This document shows, one piece after another, positions 27,361 to 36,450 of a DNA stretch of 64,000 nucleotides; the first letter of the stretch is position 1, and each line of letters starts with the position of its first letter. The translations under genes were made by a program, and so were the position numbers. The stretch is from the NCBI GenBank assembly GCA_903883645.1, contig CAISBR010000095.1:1-64000 (forward strand), read 5' to 3'. Source of the stretch: an uncultured Myxococcales bacterium (GTDB taxonomy: Bacteria; Myxococcota_A; UBA9042). The notes beneath the pieces were generated by a model that worked only from the letters and a program-made list of their open reading frames with translations, was not told the origin of the DNA and did not search any database.

Positions 27361-30300
27361 ACTCCTGCGAATCGCTCGGCCCGCTCTCGCGCATGACCTC
27401 GCCGCGCCGCATGAGCAAGAACACCGCCGGATACACCAGCAATTCCAGTAGAAACGACGTCGTCAGCCCGCCCACCATCGGTGCTGCAATGCGCTTCATC
27501 ACATCGGCACCCGCGCCCGTCGACCACATAATCGGCAGCAGGCCCATAAACGCCGCCGTCACCGTCATCGCCTTGGGCCGCACCCGCTTGACCGCGCCGT
27601 GCACAATCGCCTCGACCAGCCCGCCGGGCTTGTGCAACTCGCCGTTCTTCTTCGCTTCGTCGTACGACAGCTCTAAGAAAAGCAGCATGAACACCCCCGT
27701 CTCGGCATCCAGCCCCATCAGCGCAATCAGCCCGACCCAAACGGCGATCGACAGGTTGTAACCCAGCAGATACAGTAGCCAAACCGCGCCAATGGCCGAG
27801 AACGGCACCGCCAGCATCACCAGCGTCGCCTTGCCCGCCGACTTGGTATTGGCATAGAGCAGGCCAAAAATCAGCAGCAGCGCCAGCGGCACCACCAGCC
27901 GCAGCCGCTCGCTCACCCGCTGCATGTTCTCAAACTGGCCGCTCCAGCCCAAAGTGTAGCCCGGCGGCACAGTTATGGCCTGTTTGACCGCCGCTTGCGC
28001 CGCCGCCACAAAGTGGCCCACGTCGTACTTGCTGGTATCGAAATCCACGAAAACATAACCAGTTAGCAGCCCCCCATCGTCGCGAATCATCGCCGCACCC
28101 TCGACCAGCGCAATGTCGGCTATTTCGGACAGCAGCACCGTACCGCCGCCTGGCAGGTTGACCAGCACGCGGCGCAGCGAGTCAAGATCCTCTCTAAAAT
28201 CGCGGGCATAGCGCACATTGATCCCATAGCGCGCCCGCCCTTGCACCGCCACCCCTTGCACATCGCCGCCAATCGCCGTCATCACCAGCATGTTCGCGTC
28301 TTCGACCGACAGCCCATAGCGCGCCAGTTGGTCGCGTTTTACCGCAAAATCAAGGTAGTAGCCCCCTGCGGTCCGCTCGGCAAACACACTGCGCGCCCCA
28401 TCGACCTTGCGCAGCGCCGCCTCGACCTGCCGCGAAAGCTTTTCAATTTCAGCTAGATCTGTGCCACTTACCTTGATACCCACCGGCGTGCGAATCCCCG
28501 TCGCCAGCATATCGAGCCGCGCCTTGATCGGCATGGTCCAAGCATTGGTAACCCCGGGCATTTGCAGCGCCTTATCCATCTCCTCGATCAGTTCGTCTTG
28601 GCTAATGTGCTCGGGCCAAATCGGCCGCAGCAGCGGCTTGCCCCAATCGGGTACCAAGTCGCTGTACCAACGCGGCTTTTCGCGCCACTGCGCCTCGGGC
28701 TTGAGCACCACCGTCGTCTCCATCATCGAAAACGGCGCCGGGTCGGTGGCGGTCTCGGCGCGCCCCGCCTTGCCAAATACCGTCTCAACCTCAGGAAATA
28801 CTTTAAGCACACGATCTTGCGTCTGCAGCGCCCGCAGTGCCTCGGCCGACGACATGCCCGGCAGCGACGACGGCATGTACAAAAGCGAGCCTTCGTTCAG
28901 CGGCGGCATGAATTCGCTACCTAATTTCAGGTAGACCGGCACTGTCGCCGCCACCAGCGCCAGCGACAGGGCAATGGTCGTCTTGGGCCAGCGCAGCACC
29001 AGCCGGCACGGACCATCGTACAACTTCTGAAGAATACGACTGATTGGGTGCAATTCCTCGGCGTAATAGGTGCCCACCAGCAGCTTCGTCGCCAGCCAGC
29101 GCAGCGGCCGCGGCCCCCGCGTAAACGGCTGCATCCGCGAAAACATCATGCGCAGCGCGGGGTCGAGGGTAATCGCCAGCAGCGCCGCGATCGCCATCGC
29201 CAGGTTCTTTGACCACGCCAAGGGCTTAAAAAGCCTGCCTTCTTGGTCGAGCAGGGTAAACACAGGTAAGAACGCCGCGGCAATTACCAGCAGCGAAAAG
29301 AACACCGACGGGCCCACCTCGAGCAAGGCCTCGAGCCGCACCGTATGAAAATCGCCCTTGCTCCCGCTTGCCTGCCAAAGCTGGAGCTTTTTATAGGCAT
29401 TTTCGACCTCGACGATCGCGCCATCGACCAGCACGCCCACCGAAATCGCGATGCCAGCCAGCGACATGACATTGGCGGTCAGCCCCATCGCCGCCATGGG
29501 CACAAACGCGAGCGCCACGCTGACCGGAATGGTGATAATCGGCACCACCGCCGAGGGAATATGCCACAAAAACAACAGGATAATCGCCGACACGATCAGC
29601 ATCTCCTCGATCAGCTTGTCGCTGACGGTGCCGATGGCGCGCTCGATAAGATCAGAACGATCATAGGTGGTTACAATCTCTGTGCCGGCCGGCAGCGACG
29701 GTTTCAGCTCGTCCAACTTCTGCTTAACCCGCTCGATCACCTGCAGCGCATTCTCGCCCTGGCGCATGACCACAATGCCGCCCACCGTCTCGCCGTCGCC
29801 ATTTAAGTCCGCGACACCACGGCGAATATCCGGGCCCAGCTCCACCTTGGCCACATCGCGCAGCTGCACGGGCGTACCGTTTTTCGCCCGCAGCGACAAC
29901 TGCTCTAAGTCGGCCTTTTGCTTAATGTAACCGCGCCCGCGGACCATGTACTCGCGGCCTGTCATCTCGACCAGTCGGCCGCCCACATCCCGGTTGCCAT
30001 TGCGCACGGCCTTGATCACCTCGTCGATACTCAGGCCAAAACTGGTGAGCGCATCTGGGTTTACGTTCACTTGGTACTGCATCACCTGGCCGCCGATGCT
30101 CGCCACCTCGGCCACGCCGGGCACCGCACCGATGGCATAACGCAAGAACCAGTCCTGATAACTCCGCAATTCGTCATTGCTTGTGCGCCCCGTCTTGTCG
30201 ACCAGCGCGTACTCGAACACCCACCCCACACTCGTGGCATCCGGCCCCAGCTCCGTCTGCACGCCAGCGGGCAATTTCGATTGAATTTTCGACAGATACT

Positions 30301-30631
30301 CGAGCACGCGACTGCGCGCCCAGTAGATGTCGGTGCCATCTTCAAAGATCACATACACATAGCTGTAGCCAAAGTCCGAAACGCCGCGCACCGCCTTGAC
30401 TTTGGGCGCACCCAGCAAGGCGGTCACCAGCGGATAGGTCACCTGGTCTTCTAGAATGTCGGGGCTGCGATCCCACTTGCTGTACAAAATCACTTGCGTA
30501 TCGCTGAGATCGGGGATGGCGTCGAGCGGCATACTCCGCATCGTCCACAGCGCGTACACCAGCGCCACCGCCGTAATCGCGATCACTAAGAAGCGGTTGT
30601 TGGCCGAAAACGTAATAATGCTGCGGATCAT
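27308..30631 (-). CDS. cusA: CusA/CzcA heavy-metal RND efflux pump
   Basis: Inner-membrane proton-driven pump of the heavy-metal efflux class. 1107 aa with a transmembrane segment near residue 12, two large periplasmic loops and two helix bundles. HME signatures include SDTQVILYSKWDRSPDILED near residue 42, VDGAIVEVENAYKK carrying proton-relay residues, and LLYANTKSAGKATLVMLA. The N-terminus matches CusA (Cu/Ag) more than CzcA. The last 30 residues, rich in Ser and Pro, go beyond the usual end and are encoded antisense to add. It overlaps cusB by ATGA. Confidence 0.93.
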   Translation of the reverse strand: MIRSIITFSANNRFLVIAITAVALVYALWTMRSMPLDAIPDLSDTQVILYSKWDRSPDILEDQVTYPLVTALLGAPKVKAVRGVSDFGYSYVYVIFEDGTDIYWARSRVLEYLSKIQSKLPAGVQTELGPDATSVGWVFEYALVDKTGRTSNDELRSYQDWFLRYAIGAVPGVAEVASIGGQVMQYQVNVNPDALTSFGLSIDEVIKAVRNGNRDVGGRLVEMTGREYMVRGRGYIKQKADLEQLSLRAKNGTPVQLRDVAKVELGPDIRRGVADLNGDGETVGGIVVMRQGENALQVIERVKQKLDELKPSLPAGTEIVTTYDRSDLIERAIGTVSDKLIEEMLIVSAIILLFLWHIPSAVVPIITIPVSVALAFVPMAAMGLTANVMSLAGIAISVGVLVDGAIVEVENAYKKLQLWQASGSKGDFHTVRLEALLEVGPSVFFSLLVIAAAFLPVFTLLDQEGRLFKPLAWSKNLAMAIAALLAITLDPALRMMFSRMQPFTRGPRPLRWLATKLLVGTYYAEELHPISRILQKLYDGPCRLVLRWPKTTIALSLALVAATVPVYLKLGSEFMPPLNEGSLLYMPSSLPGMSSAEALRALQTQDRVLKVFPEVETVFGKAGRAETATDPAPFSMMETTVVLKPEAQWREKPRWYSDLVPDWGKPLLRPIWPEHISQDELIEEMDKALQMPGVTNAWTMPIKARLDMLATGIRTPVGIKVSGTDLAEIEKLSRQVEAALRKVDGARSVFAERTAGGYYLDFAVKRDQLARYGLSVEDANMLVMTAIGGDVQGVAVQGRARYGINVRYARDFREDLDSLRRVLVNLPGGGTVLLSEIADIALVEGAAMIRDDGGLLTGYVFVDFDTSKYDVGHFVAAAQAAVKQAITVPPGYTLGWSGQFENMQRVSERLRLVVPLALLLIFGLLYANTKSAGKATLVMLAVPFSAIGAVWLLYLLGYNLSIAVWVGLIALMGLDAETGVFMLLFLELSYDEAKKNGELHKPGGLVEAIVHGAVKRVRPKAMTVTAAFMGLLPIMWSTGAGADVMKRIAAPMVGGLTTSFLLELLVYPAVFLLMRRGEVMRESGPSDSQESTAPRPLPSQSDAFAML

Positions 30632-31944
30632 GGCGCACTCCCCAGCGAACTCAGCGCTGCCTTCAGCCGACTTTCGGAGTCGAGTAAAAAGGCCGCCCGC
30701 GTTACCACTCGCTCGCCAATCCGCAAACCGCTCGTAATCTCGGTAAAATCGCCCACAGTGCTACCTGTCTTGACTACCCTTGGCTCAAATTCGCCATTGT
30801 TTTGCCCATTTGTAGCGTGTTCGATGAACACCACCTGCTGCCGGCCCGAGTCGAGCACCGCATCGCTCGGCACCACCAGGGCGGTCCGCGATGCGCTCAG
30901 CAGCTCGACCTCGCCAAAAGCCTCGGGATGCAAGCTGTTGTCTTCGTTGCTAATTAGCACCCGCACCCGCAGCGTGCGCGTCTTGGGGTCGATAGCCGGC
31001 TCAATGAGCTTGACCTCGCCAGGGTAGGGCGCGTGTCGGCTGCCACCCAGATAAAACTGCGCCTTCATGCCCACTTGCACGCGGTCGATATCGGGCGCCC
31101 GCACATCGGCAATCGCCCACAGCTGGCCCAGATCCGTCAGGTCGAACAGCGGCTCGCCCGCCGCCACCTTGCTGCCCAGCACTGCCGTCGCTGCGGTAAC
31201 CACCCCGCTCATCGGCGCATGAATCGTCAGCTCGCGCAGAGGCTTACCTGCCTTCAGGACCGATGCCACGGTGCCAGTACCCACATCCCACAGCGCCAAC
31301 CGCTGCCGTGCCGCCTCGCCCAGCTTGCTGCCCGCCGTGTCGGCATCGCTCTGCTGCGCCACCAGCAATTCCGTTTCTGCGGCGAGCACTTCGGGGCTAT
31401 ACACCGCCAGCAGCGGCTGGCCCTTCTTCACGGTCTGCCCCACTGTCGTCACATAGAGCTTCTCGATAAAACCGTCGATTTTAATCGTGACCCGCCGCAC
31501 CCGGCTCTCGTCGACCGCCAGCCGCGCCGTGGTGCGCAGACCGCCAGCCAGACTCTGTTCGCTCGCCGCCACGCTTCGCACCCCGAGCAGTTGCCGGCGC
31601 TCTGCAGAGATTTCAACCGTCTCAAGCCCTTCCGTCGCTGTGGCCGTCTGGGCAAGCTGGGGCGGCGTGGCATCGCGCGGCATATCCTTGGCGGGGGTGG
31701 CGGCAAGCGCGACCAGTTTCATACCGCAAATCGGGCAACTCGACGCGTGGTCGTCGGTGTACGTCGGGTGCATCGGGCAGTGGAAGCGCGGTTGCTTGGC
31801 CGCCGCGTGCTCGTGCTGCGGGGCGCCATCCGGCGCGTGTCCAAGCTTGAACCAGCCCACAGCACCCAGTGCCGCGCCCAGCACGAACACCAAGGCGACG
31901 ACCCATACCGGTACCCCGCGGGCTTTTTGTTCGATGGCCTGCAT
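30628..31944 (-). CDS. cusB: CusB-type periplasmic adaptor with metal-binding domain
   Basis: 438 aa membrane-fusion protein linking the CusA pump to the outer-membrane channel. One N-terminal helix (13-32) is followed by a heavy-metal-binding domain (54-77: FHCPMHPTY and SCPICGMKL), then the lipoyl, hairpin, barrel and membrane-proximal domains of CusB. The Cys/Met/His motif would hand Cu(I) or Ag(I) to the pump. GAGAGGG precedes the ATG. The stop overlaps the cusA start; cusC lies 12 bases upstream. Confidence 0.93.
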   Translation of the reverse strand: MQAIEQKARGVPVWVVALVFVLGAALGAVGWFKLGHAPDGAPQHEHAAAKQPRFHCPMHPTYTDDHASSCPICGMKLVALAATPAKDMPRDATPPQLAQTATATEGLETVEISAERRQLLGVRSVAASEQSLAGGLRTTARLAVDESRVRRVTIKIDGFIEKLYVTTVGQTVKKGQPLLAVYSPEVLAAETELLVAQQSDADTAGSKLGEAARQRLALWDVGTGTVASVLKAGKPLRELTIHAPMSGVVTAATAVLGSKVAAGEPLFDLTDLGQLWAIADVRAPDIDRVQVGMKAQFYLGGSRHAPYPGEVKLIEPAIDPKTRTLRVRVLISNEDNSLHPEAFGEVELLSASRTALVVPSDAVLDSGRQQVVFIEHATNGQNNGEFEPRVVKTGSTVGDFTEITSGLRIGERVVTRAAFLLDSESRLKAALSSLGSAP

Positions 31945-31956
31945 ACTTATGCCCTC

Positions 31957-33321
31957 TCACATGCCCATGCCGCTGGCCGGAGCGCTGCCGCCACCCTCGC
32001 CAGAAGTTGGAACGTTCGATCCAAATACACCGCTCTTGGCGCCCGCACTGCCGCTAGGCATCGCCGCATTCGCCATCGCCGCACCGCCCCCAATCGCCTT
32101 GGTCGGCCCCAGATCGCCCTCGCGCAGCGCAATCGCCTCGGCGTGCCATTGGGCCAGTGTATTTAGGTAGTTGCTGCGGTCGGCGTGCACCGCATTGGCC
32201 GCCTGCAACACGGCCGTCAGCGCCGCCTTGCCCGTGGCATACTGGCTCAGGGTCGCCTGCAGTGCGGCTTGGCCGTCATCGACAATTTGCCCGTAAAGAT
32301 ATAGCGTTTCGGCACTTGTCTGCAGCTGCGCCAGCCGCTCGCGCACCCGCCACGCCGCGGTCTGCTGCACCGACTCGACACCCCGCGCCGCCGCCGCTCG
32401 CAAGTGCACCGCTTCGGCCACGACCCGGTCCTGGCGGGCGCCACTGTGAATCGGCAGTGAGGAGCTTAGCGATATCAGCCACATCGGTTCCATCATGCCC
32501 CGCGGCATCACGCCAGCCGTCACGGCAAAATCGGGCTCGCGCTCTACCGTGGCCAGCGCTTGCTTGCGCTCAGCCTGCTCGATCGCCACTTGGGCAAGCG
32601 ACAACTCAGGAAGATCCTTTGTTAAAGCCGACACATCGCCCGCCAGCGGCACCTCGCGCGGCAGCGCGGCCAGGCTCGGCGGCCCGTCGATCGGCTGCTG
32701 CCACGGTCGCTGCGCCCAGCGGTTGAGCTCAATTCGCCGCAAGCCGGCCTGTGCCTGCAGCGCAAGTCGCTGCTGCGCCAAGCGTTTCTGCTCGATTCGC
32801 GTGCGCAAGACGTCGGCCACGCTGCCCTGGCCCGTGGCGACCTTGGCCTCGGCCAGCCGCTCAGCATCTTTCCAAGTCTTTCCCTGTAGTTCTAGCAGGC
32901 CAAGCAGGTCATTCGCCAGCCCCAGCGCCAGATACGCCCGCTCGATGTCGGCCTGTAGGGTGCGCTTCACACGCTCGCCTTGCGCCCGCAGAGCTGGTAA
33001 CCCCGCCTGCGCCAACTGCATTCGCGCCGCCCGCTTGCCCGGGAATGGCAGCGCCTGGGTCGCCATAAGCGAAAAATAGGTCGTCATCGACGAACCGTAG
33101 GGCAGCGACGTCAGTCCATCATTCTGGTAGCCGATGGCCACGGTGGGGTCCGCAAGCGCGCTCACCTGCGCGGGCCGCTGCGCCTCGGCGTGCAACAATT
33201 CGCCGATCGCCGCCAATTCCGTGCTCTGTTCAATGGCTTGTCGCACCAAGTCGCCGAGTTCGCCGGCGCGTGCCGGCCGCGCCCACAGCAGCGCTAGCAA
33301 CAGATATGCCGCGCCCTTCAT
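31957..33321 (-). CDS. cusC: CusC/TolC-type outer-membrane channel
   Basis: 454 aa outer-membrane efflux protein with a signal peptide ending near ARAGELG and two repeated OEP domains formed of long helices (about 20-220 and 225-410). It completes the tripartite metal efflux system. The C-terminal 45 residues are Gly/Ala-rich and Met-ending, not typical of TolC. No N-terminal lipobox Cys is visible, unlike E. coli CusC. The start overlaps the stop of the upstream gene (ATGA). Confidence 0.9.
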   Translation of the reverse strand: MKGAAYLLLALLWARPARAGELGDLVRQAIEQSTELAAIGELLHAEAQRPAQVSALADPTVAIGYQNDGLTSLPYGSSMTTYFSLMATQALPFPGKRAARMQLAQAGLPALRAQGERVKRTLQADIERAYLALGLANDLLGLLELQGKTWKDAERLAEAKVATGQGSVADVLRTRIEQKRLAQQRLALQAQAGLRRIELNRWAQRPWQQPIDGPPSLAALPREVPLAGDVSALTKDLPELSLAQVAIEQAERKQALATVEREPDFAVTAGVMPRGMMEPMWLISLSSSLPIHSGARQDRVVAEAVHLRAAAARGVESVQQTAAWRVRERLAQLQTSAETLYLYGQIVDDGQAALQATLSQYATGKAALTAVLQAANAVHADRSNYLNTLAQWHAEAIALREGDLGPTKAIGGGAAMANAAMPSGSAGAKSGVFGSNVPTSGEGGGSAPASGMGM

Positions 33322-33974
33322 GGTTGCCCCACTTGGCTCGGCTCGCCCAAGTCTTGTCCGCAGCTGAGCATTTCGTCGCCGTAGTACGGATTGCGCAGCG
33401 GCCCGCCGTGCTGCAGCCAGCGCGCGTGGTACATGTCGCAGCGCATAACATGAAGGCCATTGAATTCATTAGGCTGCCTCTGAGCCTCGCGAATCAGAGC
33501 TTCGGAGACGCCCACAAAGCGGCGGCGTTGCTCAGCGAGCTCCTGCGGAAAATTGGCAAGAGCCTTCTGAACTTCAGGCACGTCGCCCGCCAGGTGCTGT
33601 AGAGCTGCCGCCGCCTTGCTCGCGGCACTGGCCTGATCCACCACGAGCGCTTCGTACAGGTCGTTGTAGGCCAGCAGTTTCTGCGAGGTGGGCGGGCTTG
33701 CAGGCCGGGCCGCGGCGAGGAGCGCAGGCTGCCGACGCAGCAAAAACATGCCGTCGACTGGGCACTTACCCGGCTTGTCCGCCACCACGCCAGGATGCCA
33801 CGGGCAGGCGTACTCGGCACTCTGCGCCTGGTGCGCCACTTGCCCAGCCTTGAAGCCAAAACTCCAGGCGGTCCAGCCGGTTGCGCCACTTGCGAGCAAC
33901 AAGGCCAGCAGCCACTTCCAACTCGATGGACGCTGTTTAGCTTGCAGAACAGATGCTTGCAGATCGTCGACCAT
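33318..33974 (-). CDS. metal-binding protein with HMBD and DUF3347-like domain
   Basis: 218 aa. A membrane helix (about 20-42) is followed by a heavy-metal-binding motif YACPWHPGVVADKPGKC at 55-71 and CPVDGMF. A helical domain follows that resembles DUF3347: DLYEALVVDQASAASKAAAA, GVSEALI, then MRCDMYHARWLQ and NPYYGDEMLSCG, with Cys/Met/His likely to bind copper. It is the first gene of the overlapping four-gene cus operon. Such domains usually occur at the C-terminus of CusB, so here that function appears as a separate membrane-bound protein. Confidence 0.75.
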   Translation of the reverse strand: MVDDLQASVLQAKQRPSSWKWLLALLLASGATGWTAWSFGFKAGQVAHQAQSAEYACPWHPGVVADKPGKCPVDGMFLLRRQPALLAAARPASPPTSQKLLAYNDLYEALVVDQASAASKAAAALQHLAGDVPEVQKALANFPQELAEQRRRFVGVSEALIREAQRQPNEFNGLHVMRCDMYHARWLQHGGPLRNPYYGDEMLSCGQDLGEPSQVGQP

Positions 33975-34140
33975 GCTCTACTCCATGCGCCGGCCGTCGC
34001 CCATTTGGCGCAGGCGCGCGGCGTTAGACTGGGTCCAACGCCGTCGATAGCATTGAGATTACACGAGAAAGCGGCATGTGCTCGCAAAAACGCGCCACCT
34101 CCTGCACCGGGCACAACCGCCACGGCGCCAGCAGGGCGCG

Positions 34141-34605
34141 CTAAATGAGCAAGCTAAGGTTCTGCAGATACAGTGGCTTCGCCGCGGCACCGGGCGGTCC
34201 GCGGCTCCACGGCCAGGCGTGCTGAGTAGGCGGCGATTCCTGGACTTCAGTAAGCAAAACAGGACCTTGCAGGTCGCTAGTCAGCAGTTGTGGCTGCGGC
34301 GTCTGGTTGGGCCGCGGCAGCTCCGCTTGGCCATGGGCCAGTTCGTGGCCACCCACACAGCACGGCCGATCTGGCGTGGCGCTCGGCTTACCAGCGTTGG
34401 CCTTGGTCTCGTGGGCTAGGCGTTGTTGGCAGCAGGCGTGGATCTCGGTCGACGGCTCGGCACGGACGCCCAGGGCCAGGCTAGTGGGGCAATGTCCGCA
34501 GAAACACAGCAGACCTGCGCCCAGCACCTGCACCAGCCACAACCAAACCGCGCCGAGGCCAAGGGCCTTGAACAGGGGTCGCAGGTTGGGCAAGGCACTA
34601 CGCAT
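34141..34605 (-). CDS. Cys/His-rich membrane-anchored protein near cus operon
   Basis: 154 aa from the ATG at 34605, which has GAGG upstream; longer starts at 34626 and 34641 exist. One hydrophobic segment (about 11-36) contains LLCFCGHCP. The exported part carries CCQQ and CCVGGHE, so it has clustered Cys and His. It ends in LQNLSLLI. No family is recognised. It precedes the cus operon by 166 bases in the same direction and may be a metal-responsive accessory protein; that is inference from Cys content and position. Confidence 0.5.
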   Translation of the reverse strand: MRSALPNLRPLFKALGLGAVWLWLVQVLGAGLLCFCGHCPTSLALGVRAEPSTEIHACCQQRLAHETKANAGKPSATPDRPCCVGGHELAHGQAELPRPNQTPQPQLLTSDLQGPVLLTEVQESPPTQHAWPWSRGPPGAAAKPLYLQNLSLLI

Positions 34606-34671
34606 AGGCCTCAGTGTAGGGGCCATGTCGGCGCTCCGCAAGCTGTTTCGTGGGTGACGATAACCAGCGAC

Positions 34672-35901
34672 TCAGCCCGCTGCGGCGAGCGACGGAGGCG
34701 CCGAATGACCTTCGCGCTTGGCGGCTTGCGCCGTCGCCACCACTTTGGCGAGCCGGCCCATGCCTTCGCGAATGGCGTCAGGGCCACAGTTCGAGAAGTT
34801 GAGACGCATGAAGTCATGGTGCTTTTCGCCCGCAAAGAAGCCTGAGCCCGGCACAAAGGCCACGCGCTCGGCAATCGCCAGCGGGAACAGGTCTTCGGCG
34901 CGGAGCTGATCGGGCAGCTGCAGCCAAATGAACATTCCGCCTTCGGGATCGGTCCACTTGGTGCCCTCGGGCATCGAGGCGGTCAGCGCGTCGAGCATCG
35001 TCTGGCAGCGCTCGCCGTAAACTCGCCGCAACATCTCAAGATGCGCTTCATAATCAAAGGTTTGTAGCAGTGTTGCCACAGCTCGTTGCGCCAGCGTCGC
35101 CGTCTGCAGGTCGCACGCCTGCTTGGCCACGGTCATTGCGCGAATCACATCCTTGGCGCCGGTGGCAAAACCGAGGCGCAAGCCGGGCGCGAGCGTCTTG
35201 CTGAACGAGCCCAGCCGCACCACCACGCCCTCGGTATCCAGCGCGGCAAGGCTCTTGATGTGCTCGCCGCGAAAGCGCAATTCGCCGTAAGGGTCGTCTT
35301 CGATGACCGCAATGCCGTGGCGGGCCGCCACATCGAGCAGCTGCAGGCGCCGCGGCAGCGACAGCGTGGTGCCCTTGGGATTCTGGAAGCACGGAACCAG
35401 ATAGATTACGCGCACTTTCTCGCGCACGCAGATGGCCTCGAGCAGGTCTGTGCGCATCCCTTCTTGGTCGCTTGGCACCGTGACGATGTGGGCCTCGTAG
35501 CCATGGAATGCCTGCAACGCTGCGAGATAGCTGGGGTCTTCGACCAACACCGCCGTGCCGGGATCGATCAGCACGCGCGACGCCAGATCGATACCCTGCT
35601 GTGAACCAGCTGTAATTAGGCAGGTATCGACATCGACGCTCATGCCGTGGTGGCGCAGCCGGTCAACAATCCACTGCCGCAGCGGCAGCACGCCCTCGGT
35701 CGCCGCATACTGAAGCGCGGAGCGGGCTTGCGAGCGAAACACCTCGGCGTGGGCGGCGGCCAGGGCTTCGACCGGGAACAGCTCGGGCGCCGGCAAACCA
35801 CCCGCGAACGACAGCACTTCGGGCCGCTCGGCGATCTTCAAGATCTCGCGAACGACAGAAGGTTGAGCATTCAGCGCACGTTGCGACAGGGTCAGGCTCA
35901 T
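34672..35901 (-). CDS. PLP-dependent aminotransferase (fold type I, class I/II)
   Basis: 409 aa. FAGGLPAPELFP at the start, ITAGSQQGIDL, YLVPCFQNPKG, EDDPYGELRF and the Schiff-base Lys235 in RLGSFSKTLAPGLRLG place it with the LysN/AadAT/MocR-like aminotransferases that use 2-aminoadipate, kynurenine, branched or aromatic amino acids. The exact substrate cannot be read from sequence. Its ATG overlaps the stop of the Lrp-type regulator gene (ATGA), so the regulator probably controls this amino-acid pathway. Confidence 0.85.
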   Translation of the reverse strand: MSLTLSQRALNAQPSVVREILKIAERPEVLSFAGGLPAPELFPVEALAAAHAEVFRSQARSALQYAATEGVLPLRQWIVDRLRHHGMSVDVDTCLITAGSQQGIDLASRVLIDPGTAVLVEDPSYLAALQAFHGYEAHIVTVPSDQEGMRTDLLEAICVREKVRVIYLVPCFQNPKGTTLSLPRRLQLLDVAARHGIAVIEDDPYGELRFRGEHIKSLAALDTEGVVVRLGSFSKTLAPGLRLGFATGAKDVIRAMTVAKQACDLQTATLAQRAVATLLQTFDYEAHLEMLRRVYGERCQTMLDALTASMPEGTKWTDPEGGMFIWLQLPDQLRAEDLFPLAIAERVAFVPGSGFFAGEKHHDFMRLNFSNCGPDAIREGMGRLAKVVATAQAAKREGHSAPPSLAAAG

Positions 35902-36374
35902 CGGGTCCTCCAGTGGGCCGCTTCAGGGGCGGCGCGAACCAGCGTCTCCTCCTTGATCGACCGCAGCACGATAGTGGTATAAGTGCGCGTAACTCCAGGT
36001 AGTAGTCGCAGCTTACCCACCAGCAGATCGTCTAGGGTGGCCGGCGTGGCCGACTTCACCTTTAGCAAGTACGAATCCTCGCCGGCGACGCGGTGGCACT
36101 CGAGCACATCGTCCATGCCCAGCACCGCATCCGTGAATTCGTCAAAATAACGGGGATGTTCGATCGACACGCCGACAAACGCCGTGATGTCTTTGCCCAG
36201 CATCGTCGCGTCGACCTTGGCCACGTAACCCTTGATAACGCCACTCTGTTCTAGTTTGCGAATGCGGTCGGCCACCGTGGGCTGGGCCAAGCCCACTTCG
36301 CGCGCCAGTTCTTGCTGCGTGATGCGGCTGTCGTGCTGCAGGCGTTCAAGAATGAGGCGGTCGGCGACGTCCAT
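35898..36374 (-). CDS. Lrp/AsnC-family regulator
   Basis: 158 aa. An N-terminal winged helix-turn-helix (about 5-60: ITQQELAREVGLAQPTVADR) is followed by the RAM/AsnC ligand-binding domain (about 65-145). Proteins of this family bind amino acids and control transport or metabolism genes. Gene order and the ATGA overlap with the aminotransferase make it a likely local regulator. The DNA upstream (36375-36450) is AT-rich, but no clear operator was recognised. Confidence 0.92.
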   Translation of the reverse strand: MDVADRLILERLQHDSRITQQELAREVGLAQPTVADRIRKLEQSGVIKGYVAKVDATMLGKDITAFVGVSIEHPRYFDEFTDAVLGMDDVLECHRVAGEDSYLLKVKSATPATLDDLLVGKLRLLPGVTRTYTTIVLRSIKEETLVRAAPEAAHWRTR

Positions 36375-36450
36375 GCGACCAGTGTAGTATCGGTCTATAA
36401 CGTCGTCTACCTATATTTCATCGGTAGGGCCCGCTCTGCTGCGCGGTTTG

